Shown: piece after piece, positions 1 through 8,039 of the stretch
Numbering within the stretch: the stretch's first letter is position 1
Layout of the letters: every line of letters starts with the position of its first letter
Assembly (NCBI GenBank): GCA_003024985.2
Contig: PXIH01S0034520.1
From: Euperipatoides rowelli
Lineage: Eukaryota > Onychophora > Udeonychophora > Euonychophora > Peripatopsidae
Direction: 5' to 3' (one strand)
DNA: 13,032 nt
The notes under the pieces: generated by a model
What the model was told of the DNA's origin: nothing
Seen by the model: the letters and a program-made list of their open reading frames with translations, nothing else
Databases searched by the model: none
Translations under genes and position numbers: made by a program

Positions 1-110
1 AGACATGAATGGAATGGGTCACATCTTTTTTGTTGAATTTAGGTCTTATAATGATTTTGATTTGCACTAAAAATACTCTAGATTCATCTCAAAAATTTAT
101 TATTTTTTCT

Positions 111-188
111 GGGGCTTGCGCCCCCTAAACTTCCACTATGGCTCTTCCCTGGGCCCCGCCGGGTGGGGAGGGGGGGGGGTGAGGGGGC
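111..188. repeat. GC-rich patch with hairpin, probable dispersed-repeat fragment
   Basis: A sharp GC-rich island in very AT-rich DNA. It opens with a small hairpin (GGGGC 111-115, loop TTGC, GCCCC 120-124), continues through a C-rich stretch and ends in a G-rich tail. The abrupt borders and low-complexity C-then-G layout look like a fragment of a dispersed repeat, not a promoter CpG island, since only a few CpGs are present. I cannot name the family. Confidence 0.45.
161..187 (+). other. G-quadruplex motif
   Basis: Four or more runs of at least three G separated by loops of one to three bases: GGG-T-GGGG-A-G(10)-TGA-GGGGG. This satisfies the usual G-quadruplex pattern on the + strand. It lies just upstream of the recognisable start of the LINE element, but nothing shows it belongs to that element. 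Confidence 0.7.
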
Positions 189-283
189 TTATACAGTACC
201 AGTAAGACTTTTAATCTACTTTCACCCCTGCTCCTAAATGTAATTATTATACTAATATTAGATTGACTTTAACACCTAATTGA

Positions 284-965
284 TCTAATACTGATAATCT
301 GGTTAAAATTAAATTAGTTCATAATCCCTATAATTATCCTCGAATAATGTGTTCTAATCATGGCTCAATTTTTAATAAATTTGAGCAAACTCAACTTTCA
401 GTCGAAGCCTATAAACCGGATATTGCTATTTTCTGCGAGACATGGATTACTAGCAACACAATGGATGCTTTTAACCTTAGGGATTTTAACTCATTTCATT
501 GTGTCAGAAATCGGAAAGACAAGCATGATGGAGGCAGCGTTTCTATTTTTGTCAACAAACACTTTTCTGTTCTTCAGTATAATATTTCAACAGACCCTCT
601 TTTGGAAGCAATTACTGTTTTGTGCAGACCTACATGGTTTGCTTCCATTGCAGTTTACTTCCCACTTAACGATATTTTTGATCAATATCTCTCTTACTAT
701 ATCATTTCTGAAATTGATAGACTTCTTACCATTAACTGTAATGCTGCTATTTTCCTCATTGGGGATTTAAACAACCTTGACTTTTCTAGTATTTACCGTC
801 TTAATAATTTCTCTCAAGTTCTTTTTTACACCTAACATAAAAGATTATATTTTAACAAAATGCTTTACAAATATTAAATATGATATTGAGATTTTTAATA
901 TGCCTCCAATCGCCTCGACTGATCATGATGTAGTTCTTATTTGTCCAAAGGGCATTTCCATGCAA
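284..965 (+). pseudogene. LINE ORF2 endonuclease domain (broken)
   Basis: This was the apurinic-like endonuclease that nicks target DNA for target-primed reverse transcription. The first frame (284-835) has the SNHGSIFNK start resembling the N-terminal Asn motif, then PDIAIFCETWI with the catalytic Glu, the GGSVSIFVN strand, and IGDLNNLD for the GDFN motif. Frame changes at the six-T run 822-827; the second frame carries PPIASTDHDVV, the SDH motif with the general-base His (Ser changed to Thr, Asp-His kept). Sequence upstream of the Met at 347 (284-346) reads in frame and looks coding, so that Met is probably internal. The family assignment is firm; the protein cannot be made as it stands. 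Confidence 0.85.
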
Positions 966-1675
966 CCAATTCACCTGTGAAATTATTTATTAGAGAAGTC
1001 AAGTACTCAAATAACAGTTCAATGGCTCAAGCTCTTAATCAAATTGACTGGTCATATCTTCTTAAGTTCTCCGATCTTCAATCTATGACAGACCAATTCT
1101 ACGATCACTTGATGATACTCATTGATATTATGTATCCTTATAAAAATTTAACGGTAAAAAATCAGTGCCATTAATGGATAAATAAGGAAATTATCCTACT
1201 TTTCAAAAAAAAAAAATGCGTTGCTTCACAACAGTCATCATAATTCTATTGAANTAATTAANATTCAGAGTTTACTCAAATCGGCTATCAAGTCCAGTAA
1301 AGAATCTTTTAGTTTTAAAATTCAATCCAACATGTCTAAATCACNGGCAGAATTCTACAAGTTGATAAATTCTTANATTGATCCTTCANAAATGAATAAA
1401 AATANATCTAAATCTTTANTTTTTAAAGATTCTAATATTGACTTTACTAATCAGCTCATTGTTGATTACTTTGATGGTTTGTTAAATAAGTATCCTGCAT
1501 TTAACTTTTCCAATTTCCCTTTAAATTCTTTGTTCTCTTTGCCACCTGCAGATTTTACCTGGGTTGCACACCAATTAAAAAGTCTTAAATTGGGTTTGAA
1601 TGCACCTTTGGAGCTGCCAAACTTTGTTTATAAACAGTTTTTTTTTTTTAGCTCAACGGGTAACACTTTTAATTA
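966..1675 (+). pseudogene. LINE ORF2 linker between endonuclease and reverse transcriptase (broken)
   Basis: Continues ORF2 in a new frame. The segment 966-1171 reads as the usual post-endonuclease linker (a Leu-rich helix followed by DWSYLL, then IDIMYPYK). A stop at 1172-1174 sits immediately before WINKEI, which corresponds to the conserved PWI motif of these elements, so the stop is a mutation inside the gene. A 12-A run (1205-1216) shifts the frame; 1217-1675 then continues with a Lys/Ser-rich segment and the FYKLIN stretch typical ahead of the RT. Seven single N bases fall between 1254 and 1419. A 12-T run (1638-1649) ends this frame. Confidence 0.75.
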
Positions 1676-2545
1676 ATGAATCAATATGTCAGGGCCTAGT
1701 TCCTACACAATGGAAATGTTCGTTTCTCTTACCTTTGCCAAAAGCTGTCACTCCTTCCAACCCAGAACAAGTTAGACCAGTCTGTATATCTTCTCTGATT
1801 AGTAAGATTTGTGAAAGACATTTGTTGCATCATTTACTGTCTGTTGTTTCTAATTGGATTGATCCATTCCAATTTGGTGGTTTGCCGTCCAAATCGACTA
1901 CACATTACTTAGCTATCTAACTACACATTGTATTGGAATACCTGGAAATTAAAAAATCTGCAGTCACTATGATCTTCACAGACTTCCATAAGGCATTTGA
2001 TAATGTCAGTCATGCAATCCTGATAGAGGCTTTACATAATATTAAGACACTTAATATTTTCACTAATTGGATTGTATCTTTTCTTGGCAATAGAAGCTTT
2101 TATTTAAACAATGGTCCTTTATCTTACCCTCTTCAGACCACCTCAATAAAAAATGGAATTACACAGGGCTGTGTCCTTAGCTCATTTTTATTTGCTGTGT
2201 ATACTAACAATTTTGCTAATTCCTGTCCTCATCATTTTTTAAATATGTGGATGACATTTCAGTGCTAATCAAATCCTCTAATATCATCCCCTCACCTGTT
2301 ATACAAGCTACATTTGTTGATCTCATGTATCAAGCTAATGATCTCCTTCTTCCCCTCAATATTGGTAAATGCAAATTCATCACACATTGTTTTTCTTCTC
2401 ATGTAGTTAAGCCTCATATTCTAGTTGATGGTGTATCTGTTAATGAAGTGGATTTTATTAAAATACTGGGTATTTTCATTCAGAGTAATCTCAAATTGGA
2501 TTAGCAGATTAATCATTTGAATGAGAAAATAGTCTCTAATTTTCT
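1650..2545 (+). pseudogene. LINE ORF2 reverse transcriptase domain (broken, 3'-truncated)
   Basis: Reverse transcriptase that copied the element RNA into DNA at the nicked target. Visible in order: the W-K entry region with LLPLPK, then RPVCISSLISKICER (fingers), QFGG followed by STTHYL, an in-frame stop at 1918-1920, motif A as FTDFHKAFD, the LGNR region, motif B as QGCVLSSFLF, a frameshift at the six-T run 2235-2240, then motif C as YVDD at 2244-2255 with both catalytic Asp codons intact. The palm-to-thumb KILGI motif follows near 2460. The catalytic residues survive although the frame does not. After about 2545 homology ends abruptly. Confidence 0.9.
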
Positions 2546-2550
2546 TGGTC

Positions 2551-3260
2551 ATGACGAAGGAGCTCCTCGGTGAGAGACATGAGGAAAAAATGAGGAGAAT
2601 ATAAAATGGTGGTTACAGAGAATCATAATTTCTAGCTAGGGATAAATATTCAGTATTTCTTCCAATATCTTTTGCAAAAGAGAGAAAGGTGAAATTTTTT
2701 GCAGATGTTAAGTGAATGGATTGCATGAAAAATCTTTCTGTTAATCTTTAAACTAAACTGACTGGTACATAGATTCGTAATAAGCTTGAGAGTAAGAGAA
2801 TTGTGGTGTGAATAGAAAAACTTCCTTCAGATACTAGAGTTAATTCATTTTTCTTCACCAAAGAGTTTGAGCTTGGTCTGACATCAGGAGTGTATCTACT
2901 TCATATTTTGTAAAAGCCTAATTCTATTTGTCTTGCTATCAAATCAATCTTTCTTTCTTCCACAACAACATGATTTCTTGTAATTTTTTTCAAGATGTTT
3001 TTCAAGGTGTTTTCCAAGATAATTTTTGCAACAAAATCAGAGTAAAATGTTTGAAAAAATTAATTTCTCACACAAAGGAACCAATAAAAAAACAATTAGC
3101 CACTTTACTGAATAATTAAAATAAGCAGATGACATCACTGCAGTGCCTGTTGGGAAAGGTAAACATAATTGAAGTCTAGAAAAGGGAATTCTCACAAATC
3201 TCTATTGTCAAAGGATTAGTCACAGCAGGAATGCTGACAAAGAACAAAATAAAATTTAAG
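2551..3260. other. Unassigned segment with short coding-like stretches
   Basis: AT-rich DNA directly downstream of the truncated LINE. There is a 63-codon open frame at 2928-3119 (+), with a repeated Phe-Gln-Asp/Gly-Val-Phe pattern and a Lys-rich C-terminal half. Short open stretches also occur in other frames, such as one containing TKEFELGLTSG near 2860-2895. A 10-bp palindrome (AGGAGCTCCT) lies at 2558-2567. I recognise no family. It may be another decayed mobile element or chance; no gene is claimed. Confidence 0.3.
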
Positions 3261-3654
3261 ATTTAGCTTTTTAATTTCTTTTTTTTAAAATAAAGATAGG
3301 GCTTCTAAAAATTGTATAATATGAAATCATTTAGTGAAGCTATCCTCAGAATGAAATTAAAAGGTAAATGTGATGAAGTAGCAAGAAGTATGATTGGTGT
3401 TTAACACAATTATTTATTTCTGTACAATATAATTACAAATCATCAAATTTCTGTGCATGAGTAATAAATTAAATTTGTTCGATCATATGTACTGATTACC
3501 ATAATTAAAATTTATTTTTTTTCAGAAAAACAAAAAATTTAAATTCATATTTATTACTTTTTATATGTTGATAATTTAATAAACCATTAAAAAACAATTG
3601 TTTTTATATTTCTTAAAAATAAACAGCACCTAAGGGAAAGAAACCGAATCAAAC

Positions 3655-3739
3655 TCCAAATATACCAAAATAAATTAACATTACAAGGTTGACTATTATA
3701 GTCAACCTTGTAATGTTAATTTATTTTGGTATATTTGGA
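3655..3739. repeat. Perfect 85-bp palindrome (42-bp arms, 1-nt centre)
   Basis: The left arm 3655-3696 and right arm 3698-3739 are exact reverse complements over all 42 bases, around a single T at 3697. Complementarity stops at the next base on each side (C at 3654, A at 3740). The arms are AT-rich and hold no recognised motif. A transcript of either strand would fold into one uninterrupted hairpin. It could be a fold-back mobile element, a recent inverted duplication, or an inverted-chimera assembly artefact. Confidence 0.95.
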
Positions 3740-4253
3740 ACATCTGGATATTGTAAGACAGTCTGATGACAAATGATGCATGACCCAAGATACCATAGTA
3801 TAATCTATAAAAGTTTATATCATAAATTTGAATTCTAAAACAAAAAAGTTATAGGAGGTGAATTAATGTGTACAGTAACTATTGTTATCATATTACCACC
3901 TCTACTAACATTTATCACAAGTAAAAGAAAATCACAGCACTGCTAAAAAAAAAAAAAAATATGGGTCTGCATTGAAAAATGCATAAGGGTGGTCGCTCAC
4001 TAAAATTTATCAAGTAAACTTCTTAAACTCAAATCAGTAAAAAATAGTATTTATAAGTACCATAATTTCTATTTTTCTTGTGAGAAAATATTCATTTTTC
4101 CACATACACACATCAATAATATAAAACGTTAGGATAGACATTAACTTGGTGTTGTGTATCTAATTTTTTTATTAGATGTTTCATTTCATAAAAATATTTT
4201 TGTTTTTCCTTCTGCAATGTTAAACAATTGCTGATGTAATAATTTTTGTTCTT
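3740..4253. other. Unassigned AT-rich DNA
   Basis: No open frame of interest and no recognised repeat family. It contains a 15-A run near 3945-3959 and a small hairpin at 3968-3983 (TGCATT, GAAA loop, AATGCA). Nothing else stands out. Confidence 0.6.
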
Positions 4254-4283
4254 CATATGTTTTATCAAGTAATAAAACATGTG
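4254..4283. repeat. Short inverted repeat (12-bp arms)
   Basis: CATATGTTTTAT (4254-4265) and ATAAAACATGTG (4272-4283) pair at 11 of 12 positions around a six-base loop. The left-arm sequence occurs again, in direct orientation, at 4479-4490. This may be a trace of a small non-autonomous element, but no full terminal repeats were found. Confidence 0.5.
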
Positions 4284-4369
4284 TTAATGGTGTAATTCAA
4301 TCACAAAAATAAAATAAAAATAATTAATATTAAAAAATGATTTACAATATAAATTGCAAAGAAAAGTCT

Positions 4370-4468
4370 TCTGCCACTGTAATGCAGTAGAGTAAGAACA
4401 ATTTACTACCGTAAGAACATTCGCCGTAAGAAGTGGACTTAATGGTCGCCTAATGTCTGCCACAGTAA
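4370..4468. repeat. Pair of 13-bp direct repeats bounding a less AT-rich segment
   Basis: TCTGCCACTGTAA at 4370-4382 and TCTGCCACAGTAA at 4456-4468 match at 12 of 13 bases. The segment between them is less AT-rich than its surroundings and contains the 9-base word CCGTAAGAA twice. The 65-codon minus-strand open frame across it (4284-4481) resembles no protein I know, and I do not call it a gene. Confidence 0.4.
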
Positions 4469-4490
4469 AATTTGTTATCATATGTTTTAT

Positions 4491-4863
4491 ATGCTGTAAT
4501 AATTCATTTCCAAGATAAAAATAATGTATTTAAAAAGATCTTTCTTATAATTTATAGCCAATTGATATACTTTAGACCTGTACTAAACTTATTTTCAAAC
4601 TAAAAAAAAATTAGATACTATTTTGGTACAAAAAGCTACAAATGCTTGGAGGAGCATGTTTCCACTTGATTATATTTGTAATTAATATTTACATAGGGAT
4701 AAATCATGGTATTAATATTTGAACATGGATATTTTTTTTCATAATATAATACAGTGACAGGAGAAAAAAATGCAGCGAGGTGAGATGCTGCCAAATTATA
4801 ATGCCATATTACTTTATTGTGCATATTCTTATTTTTATAAATAAATTATATAATTATAATTTA
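4491..4863. other. Unassigned AT-rich DNA
   Basis: I see no gene or recognised repeat here. Short partial duplications (TTAATATTT words near 4683 and 4711) are the only structure. Confidence 0.6.
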
Positions 4864-4897
4864 GATGCCCTCAACACATGGATGCCTTCAACACATG
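4864..4897. repeat. 17-bp tandem duplication
   Basis: Two adjacent 17-bp copies, 4864-4880 and 4881-4897, differ at one base (GATGCCCTC versus GATGCCTTC, then AACACATG). They sit at the left edge of a locally GC-richer patch running to about 4985. Confidence 0.9.
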
Positions 4898-5091
4898 GTA
4901 TACTGGCCAGTTGTCCTGTTAGCCGGGACCTCATGCAATCAATAGTGCCCCCCCTCCTCCCCTGTCATTTTTCTGATCCATTACTGAAAATATACATACT
5001 GAAAAGATTGATTATATATATATATATTTTTTAAAAATCTAGTTGTGAAAGTTAAGAAGCATGAGGTTAATAAATGGGTGGGGGGGGGGGG
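4898..5091. other. GC-richer patch with C-rich tract and distal G run
   Basis: GC-richer DNA from 4898 to about 4985 contains a C-rich tract (4948-4962). About 115 bp further on lies a G run (5076-5091, GGGT then twelve G). The tracts are roughly complementary and could mark the ends of a small element with C/G-rich terminal repeats, but flanking bases do not pair well and no target duplication is evident. The G run alone could form a G-quadruplex. Confidence 0.35.
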
Positions 5092-5202
5092 ATCACATTA
5101 TTGATTTCAGTATTGTCAATTTGATCAAATTTACACGATAAAAAGACTTCTGAAATAAATGGAACTTATCTCAACTGTAGTAATTAATAATTATAAGGCC
5201 GA

Positions 5203-5345
5203 TTTTTTTTTAAACAAAATATGCATATTGTAAAATCAAGTGATTAGATATAAGAAATCCTAAGGAAAAATGCATTGATAATAAATCGCCTTAGATTTCT
5301 TATCTAATTTACTGTATAATGTATATTTTTATTTAAAGAAAACAG
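5203..5345. repeat. Imperfect inverted repeat of about 60-bp arms (MITE-like fold-back)
   Basis: The left arm (about 5203-5265) and right arm (about 5289-5345) are reverse complements with a few substitutions and small gaps. The inner part is clearest: TTAGATATAAGAAATCCTAAGG on the left against CCTTAGATTTCTTATCTAA on the right. The outer parts pair through T-rich and ATGCATATTG/AATGTATAT blocks. The central spacer is about 23 bp. This resembles a small non-autonomous fold-back element; its exact ends and target-site duplication are unclear. Confidence 0.65.
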
Positions 5346-5525
5346 TAATTTATTATTTATGTTAATAAGTTTTAAAAATTCAATTCTGATTTCATTAACT
5401 CTTGATTCACTCCGTGTTAGGCAGTTAATTTTCAATATAATCTTTGATTCTGAATGTTTTATTAAAAATATATTTTTATTAGGTATTGACTATTAGTGTG
5501 TATTCAATATTGTTTATACAAGACA

Positions 5526-5575
5526 GTAGCTATGGTAATATTGTTTATAAGTAACCATGGTAACATTGTTCATTA
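5526..5575. repeat. 25-bp imperfect tandem duplication
   Basis: Copies 5526-5550 and 5551-5575 match at 20 of 25 positions; four of the five differences are transitions. A partial third copy (AATATTGTTTATA, 5506-5518) lies just upstream and is identical to 5537-5549. The unit carries the ATGGTAA core noted in the X-box entry. Confidence 0.8.
5551..5564 (+). promoter_or_regulatory. X-box-like (RFX) site
   Basis: GTAACC-AT-GGTAAC fits the RFX/DAF-19 X-box consensus GTNRCC, 0-3 spacer, RGYAAC at every position. The neighbouring tandem copy (5526-5539) fits less well. A 14-bp match can occur by chance, and no gene is visible downstream, so a regulatory role is only a possibility. Confidence 0.25.
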
Positions 5576-6425
5576 ACCCTTATCATCTGAGCTTGTATTT
5601 GTAATATGATCGTTATAATGCATTGGATTTATTCTTTTATTTCTTTTTATTTGTTTGATGAATTTTCTAATTGTTTTAATTATTTTTTAAAAAAAGTAAT
5701 TTTATTTCATTCTAATAAAATGAAATATAATTAAATATATTCATGAAGATGTTACAGTTAATGATATGCGCTGGTGAATTCATTTACCGCTTTTGAAATT
5801 TTTATGATTTTTAAGATCTAAATAAATGAAAAAAATATTGATTAATAATGTTAGCACATAAAGTAATTACTCTGTAATTCCTCAGGGTTCTTATTTATTC
5901 TCAGTTTTTACAGGTTGCATTAAATGTAACTTGATAGTTGATTTCTGAGCGATAACTTAACTGATTGAATATGAATGACTTAAGATTTAAATAATTTATA
6001 CTCAAGGCACACTGTAGAACTTATACTAAAACAAATCTTGAGAGAAATAATTTCAATTTAAACTTCAAGCCATCAAAATACTGCTATGTATTGCAAATAA
6101 TGTCATTAAATTATACTCTTGACACAAATAAATCTCTGGAGAATTTTATTGCTATTCATTGATTTAGATATTACAGTTCACTAATAATATCTAATTGAAA
6201 TGCTTTTAACTTTATTTTATAAAATTATATTATCAAGAGCTAAATGAAATCATTTGTTTATTTACATGTTTTTACATTGCTTTTAGATTTCTTTATCAGT
6301 AAACTATATTTAATTATCTCTAAATTTATCTATAAATCTTTCTATCTATCTACCCTCTGTCTGTTTGTACATCCTACCATCGATTCATCTGAGGTGTATT
6401 TGCTATTTGAAACTATACAAAGTAG
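5576..6425. other. Unassigned AT-rich DNA
   Basis: No gene recognised. It holds one short pyrimidine-rich patch (see next entry) and a short reading VIPQGS...LFSVFT near 5871-5912, which resembles the LINE RT motif B but has no supporting flanks. Confidence 0.55.
6325..6392. repeat. Short TATC/TACC-rich minisatellite patch
   Basis: A pyrimidine-rich run with TATCTATAAATCTTTC and TATCTATCTACCCTCT, words of 16 bp that resemble the unit of the large arrays at 8998-11140. It is too short and degenerate to define as an array by itself. Confidence 0.5.
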
Positions 6426-6600
6426 TTGATGAAAAAGTTGGAACACCTTCAGTCCTATAATTGTAACTAAAACTTTAGGTGATAAACCAGTAACCTTAGT
6501 GCTATATCCAGGCAGTCTTGTAGCTCTGGATCTGTTAATTATTTGTTAATAAATTGTTGTCTAATAAAATAAGTAGTTCATAGTGTATTTAATACATAAA
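6426..6600 (+). repeat. Element A, candidate 5' LTR remnant
   Basis: Bases 6531-6569 align with 8917-8954 at 34 of 39 columns, including the TAATAAATTGTTG block typical of the polyadenylation end of Ty3 LTRs. A weaker match (about 17 of 21) links 6441-6461 with 8847-8866. The start near TGATG (6426) is a guess. The gag remnant begins about 150 bp downstream, a plausible leader length. Confidence 0.5.
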
Positions 6601-6749
6601 ATTTGTTGAAAAAAGGTCCTATATTTTATATATAAAGACTACTATAAATAATATTATAGAAATGTTTTATCCAGTATGGATGAAATGAACTTATTATAGT
6701 CAACAGTTAAAGTTTAATTTATAAGGTAAACAAGTTTATATGAAATTTT

Positions 6750-7125
6750 TTAAATTCCTAATATTATAATTCTGAATAGAGAATATGCATTTAATATTTT
6801 ATGCAACCTTGTTTCCCCTGAATATCCAAAAGAAAAGTTCTTACAAGAAATCTTTCACATTTTACAATATTTTACTTCTAAGCCATTATCAAGAGCTGAG
6901 TGATTTACACTTCATTATTCAAGTTTACAGCTAAACTCTACAAACTAAAGTATTAATTGTAAATTGAAAGAAAAACTTGATTTTACTTAGAAAATGTTTT
7001 ATTTTCAGAATCCTCAATATTTTAATTTAAAAAGATTGATTTTAGAAGGTGAGGATAATCCATTTGAATGAATAGTTAAAATTGGAGCAGTCACTGAGAC
7101 TGCAAATAGAAATACAACTATTCTT
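6750..7125 (+). pseudogene. Element A Gag capsid (broken)
   Basis: Gag forms the virus-like particle. Reading in the frame of 6799, EYAFNILCNLVSPEYPK matches the conserved capsid stretch of Ty3 Gag in which a Leu-Leu-Leu helix ends in a Pro turn. KPLSRAE with a following aromatic basic stretch matches the AER-F motif, with a stop where the Arg codon should be. Further on, LKEKLDF and, in 7031-7125, LILEGEDNPFE, a stop, then a helix with ETANRN match the LL-E-DLT and E-A-N end of the capsid. At least three in-frame stops are present and the start codon is not identifiable. Confidence 0.6.
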
Positions 7126-7221
7126 CATAATGAGAAAAAAAAAAATCTGAAAACTCAAGAAATGAATAAACTACAAAAGTGATCTTCCTTTAATGCATCC
7201 TGTAAATTTAATGTATACAAT

Positions 7222-7308
7222 TTTATACATTGTGGATTTAAACATGCTCCTCAAAACTGTACATTTAAATAAGCTACTTGGTATTATCGCCACAAGACAG
7301 GACATAGG
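7222..7308 (+). pseudogene. Element A nucleocapsid zinc knuckles (degenerate)
   Basis: Two CCHC-like knuckles that bound the genomic RNA. The first keeps HCGFKHAPQNC (Cys 7231-7233, His 7243-7245, Cys 7258-7260) but its first Cys position reads Phe. The second keeps the K-G-H spacing (Gly 7300-7302, His 7303-7305), but its two leading Cys positions read Trp (TGG, 7279-7281) and Arg (CGC, 7288-7290), each one base from a Cys codon. A stop (7270-7272) lies between them. The spacing identifies the domain well despite the lost ligands. Confidence 0.7.
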
Positions 7309-7399
7309 CTACATCATCTATTTGTCATTTTAAGACAAAAATAAATTGAAGGAGCAAAAACACTACAACTTATTTCATAATCTGAAAAGCCAATCAAGT

Positions 7400-7600
7400 G
7401 GTTGATGTGTTAGTGATTAACTATTTGTTTCTATTAACAGGTTCCACCCAACCAATCAGATTATCATAACAGACCAATGGTAAAGCTAGTCCTTTTCAAA
7501 TAAAAGTACTGGTTATCTTTAAAAATGACTGAAAGTAATAGTCATTTGTAAAGTTAGCATTGAATAATGCTAAAGATGATGGATTAGAATTATATGTTGC
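7400..7600 (+). pseudogene. Element A, probable protease interval (not recognisable)
   Basis: Position between the nucleocapsid and RT remnants is where the retropepsin should lie. I find no clear DTG motif; an Ala-Ser pair near 7484-7490 could be what is left of it, but that is weak. A run of 19 A (7602-7620) follows. The interval includes an AG...GT bounded 39-bp segment (7441-7479) and two CCAAT words, which are better read as chance within a dead element. Confidence 0.3.
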
Positions 7601-7797
7601 AAAAAAAAAAAAAAAAAAAACAGCACTATTAGGACATTTTAATTCGAAGCTTTGTATATTTTGAAAATGTTTCAAAATTAATTGATAAACATGATTTCTA
7701 TCGGAGGCAAATATTGTTACCTCAAAGAAAAGATTTTGCATAGTTATTTTATTACACATTAAACACCAAACAGCTCATTTGTATATTTAAATAAATA

Positions 7798-8030
7798 GCG
7801 ATGCCAAAGTTTTATAAACATCTACCTGTTCTATTTGCTAACTTAGGGCCTAACTGCAATAATGAAAAATTACTAGTTAAACTACAAACACATGTCAAAT
7901 TTTCATAATGGTCATCACAGATTCTTTCTATTATTTACAAAATAGTGGCATTAGCATTTGGCGAAACTGCAAGTGGGATTCAATCCAAATTTAATAGTGT
8001 ATCAGCACTGACTGATAATCATTGAGGAGT
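7798..8030 (+). pseudogene. Element A reverse transcriptase (core deleted)
   Basis: From 7801, PKFYKHLPVLFA matches the conserved P-F-K-R-P-V-PFA start of Mag/K02A2.6-type RT. A Leu/Lys helix follows, then a stop, and WSSQILSIIYK corresponds to W-A-P-I-V-V-K. In the same frame FGETASGIQSKF (7957-7989) corresponds to the FG-ASA-x-FQ motif that in an intact RT lies far downstream; the intervening DY, L-D-AY-Q and T-GLF motifs are missing, so roughly 80-100 codons have been lost. LTDNH may mark the catalytic LDD, with one Asp changed to Asn. The end of RT before RNase H is also shortened. Confidence 0.65.
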
Positions 8031-8039
8031 AAGTTAGTA

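Larger units (their letters stand above)
215..2550 (+). mobile_element. Degenerate non-LTR (LINE) retrotransposon, Jockey/CR1-like, 3'-truncated
   Basis: A collinear ORF2 remnant: AP-type endonuclease, linker, then reverse transcriptase. In-frame sense coding resembling ORF2 seems to begin near 215, but no convincing start codon or ORF1 is visible. The reading frame moves five times (near 822-827, about 943-965, 1205-1216, 1638-1649, 2235-2240) and is stopped in frame at 1172-1174 and 1918-1920. Homology fades after about 2545, past the RT thumb region, and no 3' UTR or terminal poly(A)/microsatellite tail is seen. The Jockey/CR1 group is suggested by the TDFHKAFD, QGCVLS and YVDD motifs; the exact clade is not resolved. 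Confidence 0.9.

Noticed and set aside
360-770. Plus-strand 136-codon open frame
   Set aside because: Out-of-frame shadow of the LINE endonuclease, which carries all the conserved residues in the other frame.
5573-5580. TTAACCCT, the canonical piggyBac end
   Set aside because: No matching inverted end was seen within reach, and the word overlaps the 25-bp tandem duplication.
5871-5912. VIPQGS...LFSVFT reading resembling LINE RT motif B
   Set aside because: Only a dozen residues match, no neighbouring RT motif was found on either side, and stops surround it.
7441-7479. A 39-bp AG...GT bounded open segment resembling an in-frame microexon (TTTCTATTAACAG before, GTAAAG after), with CCAAT boxes at 7452 and 7474
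   Set aside because: It lies between the nucleocapsid and RT remnants of element A, where degraded protease sequence is expected, so chance within a dead element is the simpler reading.
7496-7759. Minus-strand 87-codon open frame
   Set aside because: Runs antisense across element A and through a 19-base homopolymer; no domain recognised.
7940-7990. GGATTCAATCC resembling a tRNA/SINE B box
   Set aside because: No properly spaced A box or tRNA fold; the bases are explained as the RT FG-A-S region of element A.
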